Source: Liolophura sinensis (Eukaryota; Mollusca; Polyplacophora; Chitonida; Chitonidae). From it: a stretch of 64,000 nucleotides of DNA. The translations under genes were made by a program, and so were the position numbers. The notes beneath the pieces were generated by a model, which searched no databases, was not told the DNA's origin, and was given only the letters and a program-made list of their open reading frames with translations. The stretch covers positions 12,033,606-12,097,605 of the forward strand of contig NC_088305.1 in assembly GCF_032854445.1 (NCBI RefSeq). Reading direction: 5' to 3'. Shown here one piece after another: positions 11,886 to 23,579 of this stretch; position 1 is the stretch's first letter, and each line of letters opens with the position of its first letter.

Positions 11886-12339
11886 GGTGCGTGTCTTATT
11901 TTGTGCATGAATTCCAATTTCATAAAGCCGTAACTTGGTTTAGCCAAAATTCAATACAGTGAAAATGATCTGTTATGGAAAGATAGCATTAAGACACAAA
12001 GAAGCGGATCAAAAAGGTTTTTCGTGCAGATTTTTTGTGCCTATGTATAAAACTACACTGACATATAATTGTCTGCATTGGCGTTGCTATGAATACTGCT
12101 CATTTTAACCCATGTATAACAATCTGATCTCTTACGTACGGAAATGTAACATTGCAAAATCTGTGTAACATAGACCGTTATTCCGTAAGGATTTCCACTA
12201 GTTCTACACTTCTATCATTAACAAATTCTTCAAAATACCCATCAAGTTTCATGTCGTTCAAACAATCAAACTTTCTATCCTATCATATCAAAATCTCGAA
12301 TAACATCGCAGAGCTGCGAAAATTGCGGAATGTCTTAGT

Positions 12340-12545
12340 TATACGGTGGAGGCCAACATTATCACGGGATGAAACCGGACAAAAGCCAGGGGCAAGCAAT
12401 GAACTTTAGCTGACTGCTGGCAGACCTTCCTGCATCAGCTGGATAAGAACTTACTACCATGTGCGACTGTAGAGGAAGCCAACATGAGCAGGACTGGACC
12501 TCAGAGCCACAGCATTGGTGACAGACACCTGGTTGATATATTGCA
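12340..12545 (-). mobile_element. SINE-1, degenerate copy
   Basis: On the minus strand the SINE-1 body is recognisable: CCAACATTATC, GCTGGCAGACCTTCC, GAGGAAGCCAACATGAGC and CATTGGTGACAGAC correspond to conserved blocks of the intact copy at 62.4 kb. Confidence 0.7.
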
Positions 12546-12769
12546 CAATGTTTGATTTGAAATAGCTTCTTGCAGAGTACCTACAGTCTGACACCGTACC
12601 ATTGCTTTGACAGCAGGTGTAGTTCTGGAAAGTTTTTCTTTGCGAGCGTGTCACATGTTCTTTTTATTCAAAGTTCCACAAACAGGAATTAGCTACATGT
12701 TTGTGTATGCCTGTTGTGTCTAACTCATTTACTTCAGTATAGTGAATGCCATCCTTTCCATTGCTTTAA

Positions 12770-13022
12770 TGTGGTTGTATGTTAAATGTGATGACAACAC
12801 GGCATTTTGAGTATTTCTAGGCCAGTTACGTCTAATAAATCGCAATTTAAATCACTGCATTTTTTAAACCTAATTCTCCGAAAGCCATGGTGCTACAGGC
12901 AATGTAAACTGCTACTATTTATGCGTTTACATGAAAAGTTAGAATAAAACTGACTGCGGTAAACTGACAAGAGGCTGTACTCCCCCGGTTATGTGTGACT
13001 ATTTGCCATTTATCATATACCC
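12770..13022 (+). repeat. R-A dispersed repeat, copy 3
   Basis: Shares TTGTATGTTAAATGTGATGA, GTTACGTCTAATAAAT, CTACTATTTATGCGTTTACA and AAACTGACAAGAGGCTGTA with the other copies. Confidence 0.8.
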
Positions 13023-13584
13023 ATGCGTGTTATCCGCCTGATACAGAGCCCCCTGTTATTTTTTCGTATCACCATCCTCTAAACATTTTGCACGCGCGAA
13101 ACTACTTTCGCACCAAGTGACCTTTCCCTGGGAAAGCCCTGCGGTCCTTGAAGAGGATTTCCATGCAGTGCCGACCTACTTACACTAACATGCGATTTAT
13201 TCTCCCTAAAATTAAGACCCAGAAAAACTAATAAAATGTTTTTCTACAATGTCTACATGCCAACACTGTGGACAGAAAGATTATTTTCAAATATTTTAGT
13301 CATTTTTTTTGCGTCGTCTGCTTCGTGATTTTTGGCGTCAGATTACATTCCGCAACGCTGGTAGCTGTCGATGTCAATTCAGGCCAGATTTCTAGCTCGA
13401 GTTTGCAAGTCATCTGTGCATTAAGTTTTCTCCTGTACATATTTCAAATCGCCTTTTCCTGTTCGTTCTCCTTTCATAAGTTTGTTGTTGCTACTCAATT
13501 ATTTCTGGATTACCTAACTGTAAAAACTGTTTACCTTTGGAACTGTGCTATACTGTTTTTGTTACCATTCCAAACCACGCCATT

Positions 13585-15071
13585 ATGGAAGCTGAGGACA
13601 GCAGTGACTCAGACATGCCAAATTTTGACGTCGGATTTTGGTCGGACAGGGACAGTGAGCAGCTATCTGACTATGACGATGATTTTCTTGCTAGACAAGA
13701 TGCTTTTGAACAGGATATTTGGTTGACCGACGCCCATGACAACCACTTAAAACTGGCGTCGTTTTCGAACTGGAGGCCAACTTTCTTTGAATGCGGCGAG
13801 AGCGAGAAATTTGTCGCGTTAATGAGAAAAAAACACTGCCCGGAAGACGGAAAACGTAGTCAGAATATTTTCTGGATTCTTGCGAACCTTTCCTCGTGAA
13901 GATGATCGGGAAATTGAGGACATACCACCCGTCCAGTTGAACAATTACGTTGGATCGTTCTTTCTTTCCCTGAGAAAACACGACGGTAGCGAGTATGAAC
14001 CAGAAAACTATGACCAGTTACCACAGGGTCATAGAACTCTATCTACGGGAGCATAACTATGGATATAGCTTGATTTTTGACAAAGAATTTCAAACTTCGC
14101 GTGACATCGTTGCTTCAAAACGCAAGGAGCTCAAACAGAAAGGCTAAGGAAACAGACCAAACAGAGCCGCTGACAGAAAATGAGGAATGTATACTGAAGG
14201 AAAATAAAGTAATAGAGAACCATAGTCCGCACGCACTTGTCAACAAAATATGGTTGATGAATTCCCTTTATCTTGGCCTTCGTGGAGGAGAAGAAACTCC
14301 TAAACTCAGATGGCGAGACGTGACCTTAAAATGTGATGAACAGGGGACAGAATACCTGGAGTTTAATTTACACGACACTAAAACCAGGAGCGGTGAAAAC
14401 CCAAACACGCATGTCCGCCCCTTCCAGCCGAAACAATCTGCGCTCGATAACAAGGATGACTGCTTGGTAGAGGCGTACAAAGTCTACGAGGACAACAGGC
14501 CACCACAAAAGTGCACAGCCCACAGTTCATTTTAACTCGGCCTCAGTTACAAAAGGAAAGCTTATAGTAATGTATGGTGCAAATGCCAACCCATGGGAGA
14601 GTACACCCTAAAATCAATTATGAAAACCACGACAAAACGGTCAAACTTTCTTGGCTGTTTGACAAACCATGGTGCCCACAAAACAACATGTACCCGTCTC
14701 CTTCATGCTAGCGTAGCTCCCGCGACTACTATACAACTCACTGGCCACAAAAATGTTTCAAGTATAAATAATCACGCTGTTGCTTGTCATGGTACGCAGG
14801 AAAAGATGAGCCACATCATTTCAAATGCACCAGTCACACAGCCATCTGCTACGAGCGTAATTCTTCCTCCCCAACCCAGTACATGCACAAAATTGATGCA
14901 GCTGTCCCATCATCTTCTACAGTGCAGGATGATCTGTTTGTTTCACAGAATTTCACACATAATGTAAATCATGCCGCTAGAACATGTACAACTGCCGGTA
15001 TTTTCCAGGGTGCATCCTTCTCAAATTGCACGTTCCACCTCAGTTTCTGCAACGGATCAGCTGCCCATTAA
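13585..15071 (+). pseudogene. Crypton-type tyrosine recombinase (ZMYM2/KIAA1958-like, DUF3504) pseudogene
   Basis: Starts at ATG 13585 with an acidic leader. The body then follows the Crypton-derived recombinase family: REDDREIEDIPPVQLNNYV and SFFLSLRKHDGSEYEPE (about 13900-14010), EHNYGYSLIFDKEF (about 14050-14090), the first catalytic arginine in LYLGLRGGEE (about 14270), EYLEFN and DTKTRSGE, the recombinase C-terminal boxes TNHGAHKTT (about 14665) and LTGHKNVSSINNH (about 14740), and the family tail FQGASFSNCTFH (about 15005-15040). At least four frameshifts are needed (near 13850, 14015, 14140, 14510). The HxxR box has His where Arg is expected and the nucleophile Tyr position is His, so it would be inactive even if in frame. 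No introns are visible, consistent with a transposon-borne copy. Confidence 0.85.
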
Positions 15072-15587
15072 CTTTGTTGACAAACTCTTTCAAGAACTCA
15101 CAGAGACTTCAGCAAATTTAAAGAGCTTTCAGTCATCCACACGTAATGAAATCCCTTGTTCACGTCTAAAATTGGGGGTTGACCTGATTTTCTTTCAGCA
15201 CGCTTTACAGCTGCTATACTCAATTTCAAAATGCCACTTGTCAGGTCTGAGATGATGATTATATAAACGTTATAGTTCTTGCATTCAGACAGCATCTGTG
15301 TTTTAAAAACCCAGATATACTTACTTAATGTTGAATAAATAATATTTCCACCGTTTTTCGAGTCATAGTTTGATTTTACTTTTTTTTTGCCCAATGTTTC
15401 TGTCTTCTGCGGTGGTCAAGTATTTTGAAATATGCTACATTTAAAACGAAATCCATGTGCGCCTAATAGTTTGTGAGCGTCATGACGGCCTGTGCAATGC
15501 CAAACATTATACGCTTAGCAAAGTAGTCTGAAGAAATATCTGGATTTAAAGGCCCCCAAAGTAGTGTCAATAGAAGATATATGGTAA

Positions 15588-15714
15588 AGGGATTATCATT
15601 ACACTGTGCAGATCTACATCGTCGCATCTGCTCTCGTGCTCTGCGGTTGCGTCGCCGTATCGACCGAGCCAGCGATACAGTGACGCAGATCGGCATGGTG
15701 TGATGATAATCCCT
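15588..15714. mobile_element. short inverted-repeat element (MITE candidate)
   Basis: 22-bp inverted termini at 15588-15609 and 15693-15714 match at 19 of 22 positions; both begin AGGGATTATCAT inward. The interior is non-coding. No clear target duplication is seen. Confidence 0.5.
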
Positions 15715-15720
15715 ACTTAT

Positions 15721-16176
15721 GGACACAGACCCCCCATTACAACTTCCGTTTTTCGGACGAACTACGATTGTAGTTCTGTGAATTTTAGGGTATAAAGTCT
15801 TTTTTTGCTCCCAGGCGTCCATTTTTGGTGGACAGGTGCATGGTTGGTATTAAAATGCTGGAAACTGTCTAAACTTTGAGGAGGTATGAGCTTCATTGAT
15901 GAAAGTTTGAAATTCTGGGTGAGAGGACACAAGGTGTAAGGTAGTGATGAGGCTGCCAGTGACGTCTCCTTGGCGTTGCTAGGCACGCCTCCCAGCTGCC
16001 GGCATGGAAAGGTCCAGATTTTGACGGTCAACCTATGTCAAGATTTTTATGGCTTTTTTCTCACAGGCTGGGCCAGGTATGCACCAAAGCTTATTGGCCA
16101 CGGAATGTTTGGGACTGAGCTACAGCGTTAGACGTTAACATTGTCGCTTATGGAAAATTAATGGGGGTCCGAGGCC
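15721..16176 (-). mobile_element. M1 non-autonomous DNA-transposon-like element, copy 1
   Basis: 456 bp, the same length as the copy at 48729-49184 but in reverse orientation, and highly similar to it. Ends are related inverted repeats (GGACACAGACCCCC at one end, GGCCTCGGACCCCC at the other, each followed by an ATTA-like run). Possible 4-bp duplication TTAT flanks it. Its right flank is an R-A fragment, so it probably inserted into R-A. Confidence 0.8.
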
Positions 16177-16240
16177 TTATCACACTGTCGTCACTGCTGT
16201 GGTTTTATTCTCTGCGCTGTACGTCTTAATTATACCATAT
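16177..16240 (+). repeat. R-A fragment abutting M1
   Basis: CACACTGTCGTCACTGCTGTGG and CTGTACGTCTTAATTATA match the 3' part of R-A. Confidence 0.6.
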
Positions 16241-17935
16241 AATTGTTTATAATATTCCAATTCATAATGATATTAGCTCATAATAACAGTACTGCTGCCA
16301 AGTAAGCTTAGTTGCCTAGTAAGCTTAAATAAATGTACTGCTACCAGATTTTGTTTGCATAAATCCGAGTTTCAGCTGGCCTGTTTACTTATCCTTCCAA
16401 ACACAAGCTACAAGCCACGTCAAAGAGTACATTTGTGTGCTGCAGTAAAGGCGGCACAGAGCCAAGTAGTATGTTTTATGTAATGAAACCGGGTTGAGGG
16501 ATATATATAGCACTGGTCCTCTGTCGACCCATAGAACTACAGTGGACCGTCCAGAAGTCTTCTGTCTCATGATGGAGGGTATGTAACGACTTAGATAATG
16601 TACATTTGACACAGAGCCAAATAATGCGTTGTATGTAATAAAAATGAATCTATAAGCAATAGAATTACCGATGAATCTGCCTTTCAGGTTACCGATAAAT
16701 ACAGGTAGTCATGGAAACATAGGTCCCCCAACTGTGGACAGTGTTAAATATATAGCACTAGAATCTGCGATCCGTAACGATGACCTACTATAGCAATCCT
16801 TAAAATTAACTGCGTGGGTCACACGCTAGACCTTACCGGTACCCACTAGGGACGCTCTCTGAGTACAGACTGCTTTAAACTATCTATCCTCCGGGCTGAT
16901 GGATTCCTCTGGACGAAAGATTCGGTGGACTCAGCGTTCAAGTCCGCCGAAATATGCCCAATCCGGATTTGCCCTTATTGTTTTGTGCTGTTGTGCGCTG
17001 GGATACATGACATATATAAAAACACGTAAGTCATTCTTTTCCGTAGGCGTTTTTCTAATGCTTTCCGTTAGCGCGTTCGTAATTTTTAAGCTGTTTATAT
17101 TATTCGACTTCATACTTCTTGATGCGCGTGAGAGTCGGGGTTGGGTATACTTTATATCCTCCAGGGGATCTCTCTGTCTCTGGCTAGCGTTCCATGGTTT
17201 ATGGGCCATTCCTCCACAGAATGGATTATGGGGACACCATTATGCTATATACAGACAAAATTCATTTCGCACCAAAAATATCTGCAAGGTGATCGTTAGA
17301 CAAAATTTCGTTGAAGGGGTTAACTCTCTCTTCATTTCAGTCATCGTGTTTTGTGTTTTATAGAGAGGGACTTCAGTGGGGACTCATATCAGAGAAATCT
17401 GTTTATGAACCTGTTAGAGAAAGATTTCAGGGGGTACATAAAAAGAGAGTAGAATTTATGGGCCCCAAGAAGGTACACATGTGTACTATGCAAAGTTTTT
17501 CGAAAGTTGTTTTGAAATATTGAAATTTCTCATCCTTTGTGGATTTTTCTAATGCTTTACACATACACAATAGTTCTGTAATTCTTCCCAAATATGAAAT
17601 CAATATTTGGAAAGTCCAACAGAATTTGTACACTGATTTTGTCAAAAATGTTGCACATTTTTACCTTACAGTGTATTTCATATTCTATATTTTAACTTAA
17701 CCATGCTACTTACAATACCGAACTGACACCATTATTATAATTAAGCTATGATATATAATAAACAAGGCCGCATAAATTTGATTTCCATGCTAGGGCCAGA
17801 TTGGAAAGTACATTTATGAGAAGAGTTGACTGAACCGGAATAAACTGCTGTTCAAGTCAGACAGATGAATATTTTACGGAAAGTGAACAAAGGATTTTCT
17901 CAAACAGAGGTTTTTTTTTAGGCAAATAGTATATT
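16241..17935. other. no supported gene
   Basis: AT-rich. An ATG-started open frame at 16899-17363 encodes several hydrophobic stretches but no recognisable family. A degenerate piece of the 107-bp minisatellite lies near 17350-17470. Confidence 0.45.
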
Positions 17936-17939
17936 TACT

Positions 17940-18320
17940 TCACCTCCAGCTACAGGAGAGACAGGATTTTGTGAGACCGATTATTAAAGAGACCGTTTGT
18001 GGGATTTTCGAAGAGAGAGGTTTTATGGAGACCTTCTAGTGAGACTTTGCTTTTGTTGGACAAAAGAGAATGGAATTTGTGAGGCTAATTATCAGAGAAA
18101 TCGTTTATGAGGTCTTCCGAGAGAGAAGTTATACGGACACTTTTAAGTGAGACTTCATTTTGTTGGACAAGAGAGAGTGGAGTTTGTATGGGTTAGATAT
18201 TAGAGAAACCGTTTATGGGGTCTTCCGAGAGAGACTTTTTATGCGCACCTCAAAGTGAGGCTTAATTTTGTTGGGCAAAAGAGAGTGCCAGTTTGAGGGT
18301 CTTCCGATAGAGTGTTGTGG
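17940..18320. repeat. 107-bp minisatellite, about 3.5 degenerate units
   Basis: The phrase TTCCGAGAGAGA recurs at about 18115 and 18223, with a diverged form at 18008 and a truncated unit at 18303. Units share GAGACTT, TTTTGTTGGACAA and AGAGAAACCGTTTATGG. Divergence of 15 to 25 percent suggests an old array. Confidence 0.75.
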
Positions 18321-18894
18321 CAGGGTGAAATAGGCCTACACCATTTTAGTGTGGATAAGATTTCGGTCCTTTAGCTGGGGATACAATTGTTGGTCTCTTA
18401 AAAACTATAAATTTAATATTTACCTGTATATAAAGGGAGAGGCATGGGAAAAAAGAATTAATTACAAGTCAAACATTTACAACTTCAAATGATTGATATT
18501 TAACAGCATTTTGGGATTTTTGTTTTCATCTCAAATTGGGTTATTTGTACTTTGCATTCTTAAAATTAAAGTGTTACAATTAAAACTTAAGCAGATGGAG
18601 AAATGATTAAAAATTAGATTTCCTCTTTTTTTAAAAAAAATTTTATCACCATATTACTTTATCTTTCCGAAAATTAGGTGTAAATACAATAAGTCTGTGG
18701 CAGTAGAAGTGTCGTATTGTTTTGCCCAAGTGATGGGCAAGCATGATTTCTATAACACGTGGCAAGGAGCAGTGGTTCATTGCGGGCACTCCGCTTTTCT
18801 CCACCTATAAACTGACAGCTGTCATTGTATGTGAAACATTCTTGAGTGCGGCGTTAAATGCAATTTTAAGTAAATGACTGCTGTTCGGTCAGCA
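18321..18894. other. no gene; SINE tail scrap
   Basis: AT-rich. Around 18790-18865 a scrap ends in CATTCTTGAGTGCGGCGTTAAA, resembling a SINE tail. Confidence 0.45.
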
Positions 18895-19108
18895 CAGAAG
18901 TTCGGTTCTGTATGGCTCCCTTAGTCTTCCAGCTCGGACTGGATCTCTCTCTCTCTCTTTGGTCTGACGTGGGAATGTCCGACAGCAACTTGCTGAAGGT
19001 CGTGGGTTTCCTCAGGGCATTACACGATTTCTGTCCGCCATAATGTGGTCGCCGTCGTATAAATGAAATATTCTTGAGTATGGCATGAAATGGCAATTAA
19101 ATAAAGTT
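18895..19108 (+). mobile_element. SINE-1, degenerate copy
   Basis: Carries GACGTGGGAATGTCCGACAGCAACTTGC, the GGTCGTGGGTTTCC block, CGCCATAATG, GCCGTCGTATAAATGAAATATTCTTGAGTA and a short A-rich end. A (TC)n run interrupts the 5' part. Confidence 0.75.
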
Positions 19109-19295
19109 TATCCGATCAGTAATCCATCGCGTAAAAATCATATTTTACTCAGATACAAACAACTCAACAAATGGCCCACATACAGCAGCAGGAATACAAA
19201 ACATACCAGAATCTGTCAGAGCAATACATTTATTGAACGTGGTAACATTTTAATCAGCGCTCAAAAAATAGGTTTTTACAGATATTTTTTGTTTA

Positions 19296-19489
19296 TCATT
19301 TGGGCGCCTCTGCCCAAACACGAAATTTAACATGAATCCACTTGCGTGTCTTATGCTGCGGAAAAGAACTCAGGAAGCTAATAACGTCAGCTTTTCTGGG
19401 AGGTTTTCTCGACTGTACTAATTGATCAATGAAGTTTGAGATGGCCTTTATTTCATTAGTTCTCCATTCTGTGCGTTGAATAGCCTTTC
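19296..19489 (-). pseudogene. recombinase-like gene, last exon
   Basis: Acceptor CTGTTGTAG immediately before 19489, then a frame ending in TGA at 19296-19298. It encodes the basic C-terminal block of the family: RTEWRTNEIKAISNFI, SRKPPRKADVISFL and RKWIHVKFRVW. This exon is intact. It is separated from the preceding recognised exon by about 17.4 kb holding the 54-bp satellite. A missing linker exon probably lies between. Confidence 0.6.
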
Positions 19490-21127
19490 CTACAACAGAA
19501 CATGCAACTGTGAGATAAATTAGATATATATTCGTGTATTTATTTTTTGTGATTCTTATTTTACACCTATTCCAGAATACATGTATTCTACGCTGGTCAA
19601 GTTTAGAAAATACTGGTGGATGAAATTGCACAAAGCAAACAGGAAACTTATGCTTTGCCAAGTTTCTGAAAGTCCTCATAAAAAGTGAGCATGTAATATA
19701 TTGTTGTGTTCGGCAGTTCCGCTGCCTGTGCTGCCTGGTTAAAAAATGATATAACCTGATTATCTGGCTAGTATTTTTTTCACCTTTTTTCACCTGCCAT
19801 GACAATGTCACTGATATCACCACTGTCTAGACAATAAATGAAAACACATGGACTACACATGATAGATGCAAGTACATGTAAACTTCGGAACAAGAAATCA
19901 ATGATAATCACATCTTTACATGAAGCCTCATAAAGTAGGCAACTGAGTTTGAACTAAAAAGATTGAACTGAACATATTTCATGATCAAAGAAAGTCTTGT
20001 TCATATCGTACAGAAATACAATTATGGCTATAGTGCTTGGGAGAAACTCACACTTTTTAGAATGATTACTGGAAAGACTCACTTCACAAAACTATGTAGT
20101 CAGAGGTATCGTTTCTACTTTAGTATTCCTAAGATCGATCTACGGACATCACCTATCACATCACAAAGGTTGCAACCAAATTGGTTTACATGTGAATGTC
20201 GACAACCGAATAACAATCGTGAAGCAGCGAGACTTAGATATCCTGCACGACGACAATCCGTTCTTTCAACAGATATGACCGAGATTCCAAACAAAACAAA
20301 TCATTTACATACCAGCCGTTTCATCTGCCACAGATATAGATGGAGCATGAGTCGTTTCATTTGTCACAGATTTGGGGGTATTTGGGTGCTGGTTAACTTC
20401 CCCACCTCTGTAGCCTGAACTACAGAGGTAAATGTTTAATAAGGGTAAATGTTTAATAAGGGTATAAAACTAGTAGAAAGCTTTGTCTCCATCCCACTGA
20501 GCCTTAGCTACCCTTTTGCAAAAGACACATTATAATATCTCAATGTCAAAAGGGTAATGAACACCGAATCCATCATCAGTGAATAGGATACAGAAAAAAA
20601 CATGGACACAGATTCACTAGCTGACAGACATGCACCTTGCACGGCTAACAAAATAAACACGAGCCGCGGTTGAGGCTTGATGCTTAAGGCCAAATGAGTC
20701 ACAGGTGATAATAAATCACACATGCATGAATGTTCACAGCCCATACCATACCACAGAAGTAGAACATTTTTAGCTAGCTTTGGAAAAGCATTACGTAGAC
20801 AAGTAAGAAAACAGTTACAAAGAGAATGAAACAAACGACGAAAGAGCATTAAAAATGCATTAACAATGAAACAAATACACTTTCGCACTTACACAAATTA
20901 TTGTGAAAAGTGACCACATAACTCCACAATCATCTTCACAGTAGTCTGACAAGTCTGAAATTAAGAGACCATTTATATTTTACAGACAAGGCCTTGGAAC
21001 ATCTGTTTCAGCAGAAAAGTAACAGCACAAATTTAATTTATAGACATTCAGTGTTTCGATTATATATCCCTACCACAGCATTGGAGGTATCCAAAAGAAA
21101 TCCACCTAATTGTGTGTCCTATAATAA
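19490..21127. other. intronic sequence without recognised exon
   Basis: No convincing exon. Short local duplications occur (AAATGTTTAATAAGGGT twice near 20430-20465; CGTTTCATCTGCCACAGAT-like twice near 20320-20375). Open frames at 19981-20418 and 20508-20888 match nothing I know. Confidence 0.4.
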
Positions 21128-23579
21128 TTCGCCAAGTTACCACAACCGTTCTGAATTGTGTGTTCACTTTCATTGTGATTTGTGGCTATTGTACCACAAC
21201 CGTTCTGAATTGTGTGTTCACCTTCATTGTGATTTGTGGCTATTGTACCACAACCGTTCTGAATTGTGTGTTCACCTTCATTGTGATTTGTGGCTATTGT
21301 ACCACAACCGTTCTGAATTGTGTGTTCACCTTCATTGTGATTTGTGGCTATTGTACAACAACCGTTCTGAATTGTGTGTTCACCTTCATTGTGATTTGTG
21401 GCTATTGTACCACAACCGTTCTGAATTGTGTGTTCACCTTCATTGTAATTTGTGGCTATTGTACAACAACCGTTCTGAATTGTGTGTTCACCTTCATTGT
21501 GATTTGTGGCTATTGTACCACAACCGTTCTGAATTGTGTGTTCACCTTCATTGTAATTTGTGGCTATTGTACAACAACCGTTCTGAATTGTGTGTTCACC
21601 TTCATTGTGATTTGTGGCTATTGTACCACAGCCGTTCTGAATTGTGTGTTCACCTTCATTGTGATATGTGGCTATTGTACAACAACCGTTCTGAATTGTG
21701 TGTTCACCTTCATTGTGATTTGTGGCTATTGTACAACAACCGTTCTGAATTGTGTGTTCACTTTCATTGTGATTTGTGGCTATTGTACAACAACCGTTCT
21801 GAATTGTGTGTTCACCTTCATTGTGGTTTGTGGCTATTGTACTACAACCGTTCTGAATTGTGTGTTCACCTTCATTGTGATTTGTGGCTATTGTGCAACA
21901 ACCGTTCTGATTCGTGTGTTCACCTTCATTGTGATTTGTGGCTATTGTACAACAACCGTTCTGAATTGTGTGTTCACCTTCATTGTGATTTGTGGCTATT
22001 GTACCACAACCGTTCTGAATTGTGTGTTCACCTTCATTGTGATTTGTGGCTATTGTACCACAACCGTTCTGAATTGTGTGTTCATCTTCATTGTGATTTG
22101 TGGCTATTGTACAACAACCGTTCTGAATTGTGTGTTCACTTTCATTGTGATTTGTGGCTATTGTACAACAACCGTTCTGAATTGTGTGTTCACCTTCATT
22201 GTGATTTGTGGCTATTGTACAACAACCGTTCTGAATTGTGTGTTCACCATCATTGTGATTTGTGGCTAAGGTAACACAACCGTTCTGAATTGTGTGTTCA
22301 CGTTCATTGTGATTTGTGGCTATTGTACAACAACCGTTCTGAATTGTGTGTTCACTTTCATTGTGATATGTGGCTATTGTACAACAACCGTTCTGAATTG
22401 TGTGTTCACCTTCATTGTGATTTGTGGCTATTGTACCACAACCGTTCTGAATTGTGTGTTCACCTTCATTGTGATTTGTGGCTATTGTACAACAACCGTT
22501 CTGAATTGTGTGTTCATTTTCATTGTAATTTGTGGCTAAGGTACCACAGGCGTTCTTAATTGTGTGTTACCTGTCTGTCATTTGTGGCTAAGGTATATAC
22601 CCCAACCGTTCTGAATTGTGTGTTCACCTTCATTGTGATTTGTGGCTATTGTACCACAACCGTTCTGAATTGTGTGTTCACCTTCATTGTGATTTGTGGC
22701 TATTGTACCACAACCGTTCTGAATTGTGTGTTCACCTTCATTGTGATTTGTGGCTATTGTACAACAACCGTTCTGAATTGTGTGTTCACCTTCATTGTGA
22801 TTTGTGGCTATTGTACCACAACCGTTCTGAATTGTGTGTTCACCTTCATTGTAATTTGTGGCTATTGTACAACAACCGTTCTGAATTGTGTGTTCACTTT
22901 CATTGTGATTTGTGGCTATTGTACCACAACCGTTCTGAATTGTGTGTTCACCTTCATTGTAATTTGTGGCTATTGTACAACAACCGTTCTGAATTGTGTG
23001 TTCACCTTCATTGTGATATGTGGCTATTGTACCACAACCGTTCTGAATTGTGTGTTCACCTTCATTGTGATATGTGGCTATTGTACAACAACCGTTCTGA
23101 ATTGTGTGTTCACCTTCATTGTGATTTGTGGCTATTGTACAACAACCGTTCTGAATTGTGTGTTCACTTTCATTGTGATTTGTGGCTATTGTACAACAAC
23201 CGTTCTGAATTGTGTGTTCACCTTCATTGTGATTTGTGGCTATTGTACAACAACCGTTCTGAATTGTGTGTTCACCTTCATTGTGGTTTGTGGCTATTGT
23301 ACTACAACCGTTCTGAATTGTGTGTTCACCTTCATTGTGATTTGTGGCTATTGTACAACAACCGTTCTGATTTGTGTGTTCACCTTCATTGTGATTTGTG
23401 GCTATTGTACAACAACCGTTCTGAATTGTGTGTTCACCTTCATTGTGATTTGTGGCTATTGTACAACAACCGTTCTGAATTGTGTGTTCACCTTCATTGT
23501 GATTTGTGGCTATTGTACCACAACCGTTCTGAATTGTGTGTTCATCTTCATTGTGATTTGTGGCTATTGTACAACAACC

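Noticed and set aside
13268-13726. 152-codon hydrophobic frame overlapping the recombinase start
   Set aside because: Shadow frame; the overlapping recombinase frame matches a known family.
16899-17363. 154-codon hydrophobic frame
   Set aside because: AT-rich DNA readily gives hydrophobic frames; no family resemblance or conserved motif seen.
19981-20418. 145-codon frame
   Set aside because: No recognisable domain; lies in the large intron of the recombinase-like gene on the opposite strand.
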